Source: Acidobacteriota bacterium
Lineage (GTDB): Bacteria > Acidobacteriota > Blastocatellia > Pyrinomonadales > Pyrinomonadaceae
Direction of reading: 5' to 3'
Length of the DNA: 44,389 bases
NCBI GenBank assembly: GCA_018269075.1
Contig: JAFDVJ010000012.1
Location: 8,105-52,493 of the forward strand
Of the stretch, positions 26,663 to 34,928 are shown piece by piece. The position numbers were made by a program, and so were the translations under genes. A model generated the notes under the pieces. The model worked only from the letters and a program-made list of their open reading frames with translations. It was not told where the DNA came from and searched no databases. Every line of letters begins with the position of its first letter. Position 1 is the first letter of the stretch.

Positions 26663-26760
26663 TGTCAATCCGGGCATCGAATAGAGCATTTCCGAACGCT
26701 TTGTTCGGGCCGGAAAGAAAGGGCTGAGAAATTATTACCAGTAATTTCTCGGTCTTTTTT
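26663..26760 (+). ncRNA. Candidate ~98-nt small RNA
   Basis: Bounded by a sigma-70-like promoter and an intrinsic terminator, with an internal hairpin CCGAAC-loop-GTTCGG (26692-26708). It lies in a 792-bp gap (26412-27203) upstream of the divergent giant exoprotein gene. There is no ribosome-binding site and no coding signature, and I recognise no known RNA family. The same gap also has two small hairpins just downstream (26791-26808 and 26839-26858). Confidence 0.45.
26726..26760 (+). terminator. Rho-independent terminator in the 26.4-27.2 kb gap
   Basis: Perfect 9-bp stem GAGAAATTA/TAATTTCTC (26726-26734, 26742-26750), 7-nt loop, extendable by a G-U and a C-G pair, followed by T6 at 26755-26760. 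The minus strand has no proper T-run, so it works on the plus strand, where no protein gene precedes it. Confidence 0.75.
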
Positions 26761-27054
26761 GTCTTCCAACCCATCGAATCGAAATCGGAAACCGGAATCC
26801 GTTCCGGTCTCCCGAAATGCGAAACCCGAAATTCGTTCGGAGCCCGGAAACCGGCTCCGGCCGATGGCTGATCGTCAGATCAAAACATAAACAGTTTTAC
26901 CTATTGAAATACTCGGTTCAGGGGTGACGGTTTTCATAGTCAGGATTTCCGTTTATCTCGAAATTCAACGACCTTCTTTTCAGGTTTCGGCGTTTTTTGA
27001 AAAGGTCTGGCGTTATTACCTTTTCGATGGCTGCGGACCCGTTTGTTCATCGCC

Positions 27055-27094
27055 AAAAAAGGTCACCCGGCAAAAAGCAGCTGTGGGCGACCTT
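27055..27094 (-). terminator. Rho-independent terminator of the LuxR-type gene
   Basis: On the minus strand AAGGTCGCCC (27094-27085) pairs with GGGTGACCTT (27068-27059) with one mismatch, then T-run at 27060-27055. The stop codon of the regulator gene is about 110 nt upstream. Confidence 0.7.
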
Positions 27095-27167
27095 AAATTT
27101 ATCATAGAAAAAACGCTCGAATTATATTGTTGCGCTTTTCATTTTCCAACAGTTGCAGCCGTAAGTC

Positions 27168-27185
27168 GTCACCCATTTGGGTGAC
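27168..27185. promoter_or_regulatory. 18-bp palindrome in the LuxR gene 3' region
   Basis: GTCACCCA-TT-TGGGTGAC, perfect 8-bp arms, 18 bp past the LuxR stop codon. A related GGTCACCC occurs in the terminator stem 100 bp further on. It could be a protein-binding site or an RNA hairpin; the 2-nt loop favours DNA binding. Confidence 0.4.
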
Positions 27186-27203
27186 ACCGACAATTAAATC
27201 GAA

Positions 27204-28349
27204 TCACCTCCCTAAATCGACCGAGCTGTTTAAGATCAGCTTGACCAGCTCGCTCTGCCGGTTGGTTTCGGTCTTCGAAAAGATCCGTTTCAGATGCGTC
27301 CGGATCGTGTTCTGCTTGATCCCGAGCTGCGTCCCGGCCTCGCTCAGCGTCGCGCCCCGGGCGAGGATCGCGGCGAGCTTCGCCTCGGCCGGCGTGAGCC
27401 CGTAAATCTCGGTCAGAACCGGTTCGACGGCGGCCGGTTCGGCGGCCGGATCGCTGATGTAGAGCACGGCCAGCGTCCCCGAATTCAGCGGGTTGAGGCT
27501 TCGTTCGACGAACGGCGAGACGAAAATCGTCAGCGGCCGCCGGCCCGAAGCGCGCGCCATCTGCAAAACGCCGCACCGGCCGAAGCGCTGCTGGCCGTTC
27601 GCGTCGAAAAGCCCCTGCAGGCAGGCCTTCAATTTCTTCGCGTCGGCCGGCGAATTCGCCGAGAGCGCGCCCCGCCGGTCGATTGCCAGCCCGTCGCCGT
27701 CGTCGAGCAGCCGGCGGGCGCGCTCGTTCATAAAGACCGGCCGGCCGGCGCGGTTGACGACGACCACGCCCTGCGCGATCTTCTCGAAACATTCGAGCAG
27801 GATTTTTTTGTCGCGCCGGACTTCGGTCAGCTTCAGATGGATCTGAAACGCGCGCCGCAGATGCGGGAGAATGAAATCGAGCGCGCGGGTCTCGGCGCGG
27901 TCGAAGTTTTTCTGCCGCCGCGACCGCGAAAACGAGATGCCGCCGGCGACGTCGTCCTCTTTATAAAAAATCAGGTATTCGAAATTGAAGACGTCCTGCC
28001 GGCGGAAGTAGTTCCGGTAGATTTCGGTTTGCGTGAATTCCCCGTCCGCGAGGTGCGCGGCGCGGCTGAAGCGCTCGCCGGCGGCCATCCGGTCGATCTT
28101 CTTCCGGAACGGGCTGACGTGCTGGTAATATTCGGTGTATTCGCCGAGCAGCGCCTGATCGAGGGTCGTGGCGACGAAATCGAACTGCTTGTCGGCGGCC
28201 GAATAGAAACTCAGACTTCCCGGCCCCGATGAGACGAGCATCGATAGTTCCTTATAAATTTCCGACCACGACTCGACAGCCGGTTCTCCGGCGATCTCGT
28301 ACAGTGAAGAAATCAAGTTAAACACTTTTTTTTCAGAAAGCCCGCGCAT
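27204..28349 (-). CDS. LuxR-family transcriptional regulator with PAS-like sensor
   Basis: 381 residues from the ATG at 28349; TTG and GTG codons 12 and 9 nt upstream are possible alternatives, and GGTGGG lies just before the ATG. The N-terminal about 190 residues are a sensor region without a firm match. A PAS-like segment follows (about 195-250; VVVVNRAGRPVFMNERARRL). The C-terminal LuxR-type HTH (about 310-372) reads YGLTPAEAKLAAILARGATL, then KQNTIRTHLKRIFSKTETN, the typical recognition helix. It therefore binds DNA in response to an unknown internal cue rather than phosphorylation (no receiver domain). It follows the CadC-like gene on the same strand but has its own promoter and a leader of about 224 nt. 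Confidence 0.85.
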   Translation of the reverse strand: MRGLSEKKVFNLISSLYEIAGEPAVESWSEIYKELSMLVSSGPGSLSFYSAADKQFDFVATTLDQALLGEYTEYYQHVSPFRKKIDRMAAGERFSRAAHLADGEFTQTEIYRNYFRRQDVFNFEYLIFYKEDDVAGGISFSRSRRQKNFDRAETRALDFILPHLRRAFQIHLKLTEVRRDKKILLECFEKIAQGVVVVNRAGRPVFMNERARRLLDDGDGLAIDRRGALSANSPADAKKLKACLQGLFDANGQQRFGRCGVLQMARASGRRPLTIFVSPFVERSLNPLNSGTLAVLYISDPAAEPAAVEPVLTEIYGLTPAEAKLAAILARGATLSEAGTQLGIKQNTIRTHLKRIFSKTETNRQSELVKLILNSSVDLGR

Positions 28350-28489
28350 AATTCCCACCAAAATTCACCGTCGGAACCAGCCCGACGAATTATTCAGCGC
28401 CCATCGCAAAGTTTCTTTTCTGAATCGTCTTAACCAGACAATTTTTATTGAAACCAACCCCTTTTACGACCCGACTTTCCAAAAAACAA

Positions 28490-28559
28490 AACCGACAACA
28501 AATAAATTTCTTCCTTTCTCTTTTCAGAAAATAAAAGAATGAATTTTTTGCTGTCGGTT
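28490..28559 (-). promoter_or_regulatory. Long leader hairpin of the LuxR-type gene
   Basis: AACCGACA and TGTCGGTT (28552-28559 and 28490-28497) pair perfectly and the pairing continues imperfectly through A/T-rich sequence, giving a stem of about 18 bp around a purine/pyrimidine-rich loop. It lies within the predicted 5' untranslated region, well upstream of the ribosome-binding site. No known riboswitch class is recognised. The 28362-28677 gap holds this and the promoter and no gene. Confidence 0.5.
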
Positions 28560-28579
28560 AGTTAGAAAGTCTTGTAATC

Positions 28580-28607
28580 AGTATAGGATAATAAAATCCC
28601 GTGTCAA
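28580..28607 (-). promoter_or_regulatory. Sigma-70-type promoter of the LuxR-type gene
   Basis: Minus-strand TTGACA (28607-28602, exact), 16-nt spacer, TATACT (28585-28580, 5/6). Start near 28573, about 224 nt before the ATG. Confidence 0.65.
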
Positions 28608-28677
28608 GCTTTGATGTAAAGTTTTGTAAAGATTCGGGAAAATCCCTAAGTAGAAGGCGAGCCTTCCGGCGCTCCGG

Positions 28678-30915
28678 TCAGCGCTCGTCGGCCCTGATCA
28701 GAACGGCGTCGTTGAGCTGCCTGCCGCGAATCACGGCGAACTTCGCGCCGTCCGGCGACCAGCCGAAGCCGAAGATGTTGTCGGTCTGAAATTCGGTCAG
28801 CGGATACGGTTCGCCGTCGAGCGGCTGGATCATAATCTGGCCGACGTCGTCCGCGACGACGTCATACGCCAGACTTTTCCCGTCGGGCGTAAAAACCAGC
28901 TGGCGCATCGGCTGAAAATCGAAAGCCCTGATCGTTTTCCCGTCGGCCAGCGTCTTCACCTCGACCCGGTATTTGCCGCTGCTCCTGTCCCTAACCACAG
29001 CGGCCAGCAGGCTTTCGTCGGGCGACACCGCCCAGTCGCCCGTGTCGCCTTCGGTCAGCTGCGCGGTCTGCCCGTCGGGCGTCTGCCTGAACAAAACGTT
29101 GTCGTCCGAACCGAGCTGCGCGTTGTAAATGACCGTCGCGTTGTCGCGCAGGATCCGGCCGGACAGGACGCCGCGCTCGACGGCCGTCAGCTTCGTCGGA
29201 TTCTTCCCGTCGGGATCGATTCGCCAGATCTGTTTCGCGCCCGTTTTCGAAGATAAAAAGCAGATGCTCCGGCCGCCGCCGCCGACCGACGGGATAATCC
29301 AGATCCCGTCGTCGCCGTTCGTGACCGCCCGCGCGCCGCTGCCGTCCGCGTTGATCGTAAAGATCTTCTCCCGCGCATCCTCGGTCTCCGAATACATCAA
29401 ACGCCCGTCGGCGAGCCATTCGAGCTGGTGAAAACTGCCGAGCCCGTCGGTCAGCTGCCGGAAATTCTCCCTTCGAACGGGAGCCGTCTTTTTGCCGGAG
29501 CCGTTTTGGGGAAAGGGGTCGTCCGAAATCCAGATCGCGTCGAGCCCGCTTTCCTGCGTGGCGATGATCGATTTGCCGTCGCGCGTCAGGCTGACGAGCT
29601 TGTAGGAATTATTGTCGTTGGTCACCCGCCGCCATTCCTGCGACGCCGGAAAATACTGCCAGATCTGCCGGATATCGGCATTCGCCTCGCGCATCGTGAG
29701 CAGCATTCCCGATTTGTCGGGGAGCCAGGCAGCGCCGAACACGGACTTTTCCTGCGGCGGCAGAACGACGGTTTCGCGCCCGTTTTCGACCGCGATCTCG
29801 GAAATGTAAAAAAGGAATTTGTCGTCGACTATTTTGCGGACGGTGCAGAGCAGCCCCGCATTGTCCGGGCTCCACGAAATGCCCCAGAGCCGCGTATTGT
29901 CCGGCAGGGTCGCGATCGTCCGCGCATTTTCGCCGTTCGGGTCGAGGCCGATGATCTCCGTTTTTTCGCCGAGCCGCACGACCGCGATCCTTTTTCCGTC
30001 GGGCGAGACCGCCAGACTGCTGACGTTTTCGGCGATCCGCTGCGGCTCGCCGCCGAGCAGCGGGACTTTGTACAAACCACTTTTCGCGGGCTCGGCGGCA
30101 TTGTTGAAGATATAGTAAACGTAGCTGTTGTCGGGCGCGAAGGCAAAGCCCCAGAAGCTTCCGCTCAGCGGCGGCGTGAGCCGCGTCGCGCTGTTCGCCG
30201 AAATCTGCCGGAGCCATAAAACGACGCCGTTCTTTTCGACCGACGGGTACAGAATGTAACTGCCGTCGGGCGAAGCGGCGGTTCCGCTGATGACCTTGCC
30301 GCTGTTCGTGATCCGCGTCAGCCGCACGTTTTCGGCCGAAAACTGCCGCGCAGCGTTTTTCGCGAAAAAGGGCCTGAGCCCGAAAAAAGCCGCCGTCGCG
30401 GCGAGCAGCCCGACGCCGGTCAAAATCAGCGGGCGCAGATACTTATTTTTCTTCGTTTGATTGACGGAAACCGGAAGGGCCGAAATCTGTGCGGAAGGCG
30501 GCGCGCCGGGCTCGTCGTCGGTTTCCTCGTATTCCTCGACGACGATCTCGCGCTCGGTTTCGCGATAGAGATACTCGCCGTTTTCCGCGGCGACGGGCCG
30601 GACGGGCGAAACGAAGCTGTAGCCGCGGCGCGGGATCGTTTTGATGAATTCGGTTTCGGGCGTTTCGCCGAGAATCTGGCGGAGCGCCGAGACCCCTTTT
30701 TTGAGGGTCGACTGTTCGACGAACGTGCCCGCCCAGACCCTGTCGAGCAGCTCGTCGTGCTCGAGAATCCGCCCGCTGTTTTCGAGCATAAACAGCAAAA
30801 GATCGAAATTTCTGGCCGACAGCGGAATTTTTTCGTCGTTTTTCGTCAGCGCGCGCCGCCGAACGTCGAGACGAAACGCGCCGAACTCATAACCGTCGAT
30901 CTTCTTGTCTTCCAT
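28678..30915 (-). CDS. CadC-like winged-helix regulator fused to a TolB-type beta-propeller
   Basis: 745 residues. An OmpR/PhoB-type winged helix (about 8-105; FRLDVRRRALTKNDEKIPLS, LDRVWAGTFVEQSTLKKGVS, FIKTIPRRGYSFVSPV) has no receiver domain. A charged linker leads to a membrane helix (about 160-180; LILTGVGLLAATAAFFGL), then PD40/TolB-like propeller repeats to the end (ASPDGSYILYPS, VSPDGKRIAVV, WSPDNAGLLCT, FTPDGKSLAYDV, WSPDGAKFAVI). The layout is of a membrane-bound one-component regulator: cytoplasmic DNA-binding head and external sensor propeller. The propeller probably senses protein, peptidoglycan or sugar contacts; the ligand is unknown. Tandem TTCACG repeats in its own upstream region are candidate operators. 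Confidence 0.9.
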   Translation of the reverse strand: MEDKKIDGYEFGAFRLDVRRRALTKNDEKIPLSARNFDLLLFMLENSGRILEHDELLDRVWAGTFVEQSTLKKGVSALRQILGETPETEFIKTIPRRGYSFVSPVRPVAAENGEYLYRETEREIVVEEYEETDDEPGAPPSAQISALPVSVNQTKKNKYLRPLILTGVGLLAATAAFFGLRPFFAKNAARQFSAENVRLTRITNSGKVISGTAASPDGSYILYPSVEKNGVVLWLRQISANSATRLTPPLSGSFWGFAFAPDNSYVYYIFNNAAEPAKSGLYKVPLLGGEPQRIAENVSSLAVSPDGKRIAVVRLGEKTEIIGLDPNGENARTIATLPDNTRLWGISWSPDNAGLLCTVRKIVDDKFLFYISEIAVENGRETVVLPPQEKSVFGAAWLPDKSGMLLTMREANADIRQIWQYFPASQEWRRVTNDNNSYKLVSLTRDGKSIIATQESGLDAIWISDDPFPQNGSGKKTAPVRRENFRQLTDGLGSFHQLEWLADGRLMYSETEDAREKIFTINADGSGARAVTNGDDGIWIIPSVGGGGRSICFLSSKTGAKQIWRIDPDGKNPTKLTAVERGVLSGRILRDNATVIYNAQLGSDDNVLFRQTPDGQTAQLTEGDTGDWAVSPDESLLAAVVRDRSSGKYRVEVKTLADGKTIRAFDFQPMRQLVFTPDGKSLAYDVVADDVGQIMIQPLDGEPYPLTEFQTDNIFGFGWSPDGAKFAVIRGRQLNDAVLIRADER

Positions 30916-30944
30916 AAATTCAGAAATAATTGAACTTACCAGCC

Positions 30945-30983
30945 TTCACGCTTTTTCACGCTTTTTCACGCCGAAATTTCACG
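30945..30983. promoter_or_regulatory. Direct repeats upstream of the CadC-like gene
   Basis: TTCACG occurs at 30945, 30955, 30965 and 30978, the first three exactly 10 bp apart. OmpR/PhoB-type winged helices characteristically bind direct repeats spaced 10-11 bp. The array lies 30-68 bp upstream of the CadC-like start codon and about 145 bp before the divergent gene cluster, so it could serve either. Confidence 0.5.
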
Positions 30984-31126
30984 GTTGATCCCGACTATTT
31001 CCGATTCGGGGAACGACTTTCACCGACCGCTTCGGGCAGATTGGAAGTGTGGAAAACGAAAGCGTTCCGCAAGCTAATTAAAAAGTAAAAAGGATTTTAG
31101 CGCAAGCAAGGCGAAAAAGAAAACAG

Positions 31127-31330
31127 ATGAAGAAATGCCGCATCACCAGAATCAGGATCAGGACCCGGGAAATCGTCGCGGTTGCGAGCGAACCCGAAGC
31201 CGCCGATCAGACCGCGCCGACCTGCCCGGTTTGTCATTCGCCGCTCAGGAGCGCGCCGCCGGCCGCCGCCGCGCGGATCGCGGAGGACGCAGACCAGAAA
31301 CCGATCAAAAAGTTGAAAGGAGACCGATAA
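31127..31330 (+). CDS. Small CxxC protein, hypothetical
   Basis: 67 residues. A basic N-terminus with alternating beta pattern (KKCRITRIRIRTREIVAV) leads to a single CPVCH zinc-knuckle-like motif (about 33-37) and an Ala/Lys-rich tail. One CxxC plus His is too little for a standard zinc finger, so a dimer or cysteine use is possible. Codon choice matches neighbours. No clear Shine-Dalgarno precedes it. Its TAA is directly followed by the next gene's ATG, implying one transcript. Confidence 0.6.
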   Translation: MKKCRITRIRIRTREIVAVASEPEAADQTAPTCPVCHSPLRSAPPAAAARIAEDADQKPIKKLKGDR

Positions 31331-31735
31331 ATGACCGAAGCACTGAATTTTTTTCAATCGATCCTGACGTTCCGGAGCCGCGCGCCGCGGCGGCCGGACC
31401 GGGCCGAACGCGAGCTCGTCCGGATGCTCGGCGACGAGGCCCGCGAGCTCGCCCGGAAAGCCGCCGCCGAGCGCGAAAACGGCCGGACGACCGAAGCGCT
31501 CGCCGCCGATCCGGCGAACGCCGAAAAAGCGCGCGTCTTCGCCGGCATCACGCTCTGGCACAACGAACGCGCCGCCGAAAAATACCGGCGCGCGGCCGCA
31601 AGATACGACGAAGCCGCCCGGATCAAAACCGGCCGCCGGCGCGCCTTCCGCGCGCTCGCCGCCGAGATGACGCGCCGGGCGGCGGAAGCGGCCGCCGCCG
31701 CCGAAAAAACGAACCAGTTCTTAACCCGAAAATAA
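31331..31735 (+). CDS. Hypothetical Ala/Arg-rich helical protein
   Basis: 134 residues with a good Shine-Dalgarno (AAAGGAGA) before the ATG, which abuts the previous gene's stop. Almost wholly alpha-helical and highly charged (ERELVRMLGDEARELARKAA, YRRAAARYDEAARIKTG). It has no signal or membrane segment. No family recognised; possibly a cytoplasmic helical bundle or coiled coil. Confidence 0.65.
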   Translation: MTEALNFFQSILTFRSRAPRRPDRAERELVRMLGDEARELARKAAAERENGRTTEALAADPANAEKARVFAGITLWHNERAAEKYRRAAARYDEAARIKTGRRRAFRALAAEMTRRAAEAAAAAEKTNQFLTRK

Positions 31736-31751
31736 CCGAGGAGAAAATAAA

Positions 31752-32327
31752 ATGAAACGACACAACAAATTGAACACGCTTTTGATACTGCTGACCGCCG
31801 GCCTGATCGCGCTCGCGTGCAGCGGCTCTTATCAAACGACCGAGGCCAACAAGATCGTCGATCAGGCCAATAAAAAGCTCGACGAAGCGAAAGAGCTCTA
31901 TACCAAAACGGATAAGCGCAACGAGGAACTTTTCAGCGCGAATATTCAAACGCTGCCGCAGCTCGCCTATTACAAGTCGCAAAAGGAATCGGAAGCCAAA
32001 GCGATCGTCGCCGATTTTGAAAAGGTCGCCGGGATGCTCAAGGAAATTTCGCGGCTTTTCGACGACGTTTCGCGGATGAATCTCGACGAAAAATACAAGG
32101 ATTACGCAAAGCTCAAATCCGACGAGTTCGCGAAACGCGCCGAAGCGGTCGACATTCGCAAGGGCAATGCGCAGGCGTTTATGGACATCGATTACCCGAA
32201 AACGATGATCGCCAAATTCGACGAGAACAATTCGAAATCCGACCGTCTTTTCAAGGACGCCGAAGACATCGCCGCGAAGGCCAAAAAGATCGAGGACGAC
32301 AACAAGGAGATATTCAAACAGGCATAA
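31752..32327 (+). CDS. Predicted lipoprotein, helical
   Basis: 191 residues; Shine-Dalgarno GAGGAGA before the ATG. Signal peptide with lipobox LIALAC (Cys at about 23), followed by Ser-Gly-Ser, so probably outer-membrane sorted. The mature part is a long helical coiled-coil-like protein (ANKIVDQANKKLDEAKELYT, EAKAIVADFEKVAGMLKEIS). No enzymatic motif; likely a structural or accessory lipoprotein. Second in a run of exported proteins on this strand. Confidence 0.8.
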   Translation: MKRHNKLNTLLILLTAGLIALACSGSYQTTEANKIVDQANKKLDEAKELYTKTDKRNEELFSANIQTLPQLAYYKSQKESEAKAIVADFEKVAGMLKEISRLFDDVSRMNLDEKYKDYAKLKSDEFAKRAEAVDIRKGNAQAFMDIDYPKTMIAKFDENNSKSDRLFKDAEDIAAKAKKIEDDNKEIFKQA

Positions 32328-32358
32328 CACGGAAATTATCCGAAACGGAGTAAAAATC

Positions 32359-34788
32359 ATGAAGAAAACAATTTACAATCGCAGTTTAATATTATTTGTC
32401 ATAGTTTTAGGGCTGATCGGACAGGCCGGGGCCGCCGTCCGCCAACAATTGGTCAGCGCCGCGCCGACCGGGGCCGCCGGCAACGCGCAATCGAGAAGCA
32501 GTTCGATCAGCGCCGACGGACGCTACGTCGCTTTCTACAGCACGGCGACCGACCTCGTCGGCGGACTGACGGTGATCGGCGGGACAGCCAACGTTTATGT
32601 GCGGGATACGCTGACCGGCACGACCCGCTGTCTGAGCGTGACGGGGGCCGGCAGCGTCACGGGAAATCAAAGCTCGTTCGACCCGCTGATCACGCCGAAC
32701 GGACGTTATGTTTTGTTCATCAGCCTGGCGACTAATCTCGTTGCCAACGACACCAACGGGAAAGACGACATTTTCCGCTACGATCTTTTGACCAATCAGA
32801 TCGAGCTGGTCAGCGTCAATGCGGCCGGCACCGCCAGCGGCAACAACGATTCCGGCGATATCCCGAGCAGCAGCCAATCGCGGCGCTTCGATACGAGCGA
32901 CGACGGGCGCTTCGTCGCTTTTCCGAGCACGGCCAGCGATCTGACGACGATTTCCGATACGAACGGCGCAACCGACATTTTCGTCCGGGATATGGTCACG
33001 CACACGACGCAGCTCGTGAGCGTCAATGTCGACCAGAACGCGGCGGGCAACGACTTCAGCGCGGACGTGACGATCAGCGCCGACGGGAATGTCGTCTCTT
33101 TTTACAGCGCCGCGCAATCGAATCAGCTGGCCGCCGGAACCAGCGATTTCGGAAGCATCGCCAATCCGACCGGAGACGTCTTCGTCCGCGATCTGCGAAC
33201 CCAGATAACCAGATGCGCCTCGTTGGGCCGGACCGTTTACCGGCAAACCGCCAACGCCACCTCTTTCTCGCCGACGCTCAGCAAAGACGGCACGCGCGTG
33301 GCGTTCATCAGCTATGCCGGCGATCTCGCCCTGCCCGACACCAACGCTCAGCCGGACGTTTTCGTGTATGACGTCGGACTGGCGACGACGAGCCTCGTCA
33401 GTATCAACGAATTCAACACGAACAGCGGCAATGCGGCTTCGCCGTTCGGCGGCAGCCCCGAGTACCAGCGGATCAGCATCAGCGATGACGGCCGCTACGT
33501 GACATTCGAAAGCCGGGCCACCGATCTGGCGGTCGGCGTCAGCGACACCTTCGCCTCGACCGACGTTTTCCGCCGCGATCTGGCGGCCGGCGTCACCGAA
33601 CCGGTCACCGTCGACGCCTCCGGCCTGTTCACCGGAACCGGCGTTTCGGCCAACGGCGAAAAAGGCTTCGGAATGAGCCGCGACGGCCGTTTCGTCGTTT
33701 TCGTGAGCACCGCGAACAACCTGACCGGCGACGGCTTTCCGCTCCTTGGCGCGGCTTCCGTTTTCGTACGGGATATGCTCACGGGAATCACCACCGCGAT
33801 GACCCTCAACAATGCCGGCAACGGCTACGGCGATTCGGGGGCGGCGAAAATCAGCGCCAACGGCCGAAGCGTGATCTTCGAATCGAATGCCGCGAATCTG
33901 ACGGCGACCGACACGAACGGCCAAACCGACGTTTTTCTATCCCGCGTTTCCGCGCCGCAGCGGGCCGTCACGGATTTCGACGGCGACGGGCTTTCGGATT
34001 TCGCGGTCTTTCGCCCGCAGACGAACGGCGTCTGGTACGTCCTCAACAATCCGGCGACGAACGCTTCGTATCGTTACTACGGCGCCGGCACCGACCTGCT
34101 CGCGCCGGCCGACTACAACGGCGACGGCCGCACCGATTACGCCGTCTTTCGTCCGTCGAACGGCACCTGGTACATCTCGGACGCGCTGACCTTCGCGGAA
34201 ACGACCGTCAATTTCGGCCAGTCCGGCGACAAACCGCTGCCTGAAGACTTTGACGGCGACGGCCGCGCCGATCTCGTCGTTTTCCGCAGCGGTTCGTGGT
34301 GGTGGCAGTCGAGCCGGACCGGACAGGCGACGAACTACCCGTTCGGTCTCGCCGGCGACGTCCCGGTGGCGGGCGATTTCGACGGCGACGGCCGCGCCGA
34401 CTACGCCGTTTTCCGCCCGTCGAACGGCACCTGGTACGTCCGCAAAAGCTCGGACGGCCAGTACATCATCCAGCCGTTCGGGCTCGCTTCGGACAAACCG
34501 GTCGCGATGGATTACGACGGCGACGGCAAAACCGACATCGCCGTCTTTCGCGGCGGAATCTGGTACGTCCTGCGCAGCACGGACGGCGGCGTCGCGATCA
34601 CGCAGTTCGGGCTCGCTTCCGACATCCCGTCGCCCGGCTCTTACGACGCCGACGGCCGCGCCGACATCGCGGTCTTCCGACCGTCCGAGGGCAACTGGTA
34701 CGTTCTGCGTTCGACGACCGGCGCCGCCTCATCGGTCCATTTCGGCCAGACCGGCGATCTGAGCGTGGCGGCCGCGTTCATCCCGTAA
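32359..34788 (+). CDS. Exported PD40-type propeller plus FG-GAP/VCBS repeat protein
   Basis: 809 residues; GGAG before the ATG, 31 bp after the lipoprotein gene. Signal peptide (about 1-26, LFVIVLGLIGQAGAA). Residues about 45-520 are TolB/WD40-like repeats, each with SxDGRYVAFxSxAxDL followed by a D-x-N-G-x-x-D-(V/I)-F-V-R-D segment. From about 535 to the end are seven FG-GAP/VCBS units, with Ca-binding-type loops such as DFDGDGLSD, DYNGDGRTD and DYDGDGKTD, then VFRPSNGTWY. The second half is very like that of the 15590-16906 protein, so both probably form calcium-bound propellers. Likely secreted; adhesion or binding role inferred. Confidence 0.85.
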   Translation: MKKTIYNRSLILFVIVLGLIGQAGAAVRQQLVSAAPTGAAGNAQSRSSSISADGRYVAFYSTATDLVGGLTVIGGTANVYVRDTLTGTTRCLSVTGAGSVTGNQSSFDPLITPNGRYVLFISLATNLVANDTNGKDDIFRYDLLTNQIELVSVNAAGTASGNNDSGDIPSSSQSRRFDTSDDGRFVAFPSTASDLTTISDTNGATDIFVRDMVTHTTQLVSVNVDQNAAGNDFSADVTISADGNVVSFYSAAQSNQLAAGTSDFGSIANPTGDVFVRDLRTQITRCASLGRTVYRQTANATSFSPTLSKDGTRVAFISYAGDLALPDTNAQPDVFVYDVGLATTSLVSINEFNTNSGNAASPFGGSPEYQRISISDDGRYVTFESRATDLAVGVSDTFASTDVFRRDLAAGVTEPVTVDASGLFTGTGVSANGEKGFGMSRDGRFVVFVSTANNLTGDGFPLLGAASVFVRDMLTGITTAMTLNNAGNGYGDSGAAKISANGRSVIFESNAANLTATDTNGQTDVFLSRVSAPQRAVTDFDGDGLSDFAVFRPQTNGVWYVLNNPATNASYRYYGAGTDLLAPADYNGDGRTDYAVFRPSNGTWYISDALTFAETTVNFGQSGDKPLPEDFDGDGRADLVVFRSGSWWWQSSRTGQATNYPFGLAGDVPVAGDFDGDGRADYAVFRPSNGTWYVRKSSDGQYIIQPFGLASDKPVAMDYDGDGKTDIAVFRGGIWYVLRSTDGGVAITQFGLASDIPSPGSYDADGRADIAVFRPSEGNWYVLRSTTGAASSVHFGQTGDLSVAAAFIP

Positions 34789-34799
34789 CAATGGGAAAA

Positions 34800-34825
34800 G
34801 GGTGCGCGGTAATGGCCGCGCACCC
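34800..34825 (+). terminator. GC-rich hairpin after the PD40/FG-GAP gene
   Basis: Perfect 10-bp arms GGGTGCGCGG/CCGCGCACCC, 6-nt loop, 11 bp past the stop codon. It is followed by A's instead of T's, so it may stabilise or attenuate the mRNA rather than terminate. Confidence 0.45.
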
Positions 34826-34928
34826 GAAAACCGCACGACGTTAACGACACCGGTTTTAAGTTGCCGATCCGGTCTTCGATCTTCGCCCTTTAACACGAGA
34901 CCAAAGACCCAAGACCAAAGATCAAAAT

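Noticed and set aside
26924..27184. 86-codon plus-strand frame
   Set aside because: Runs through the LuxR terminator stem and palindrome and has untypical codon use.
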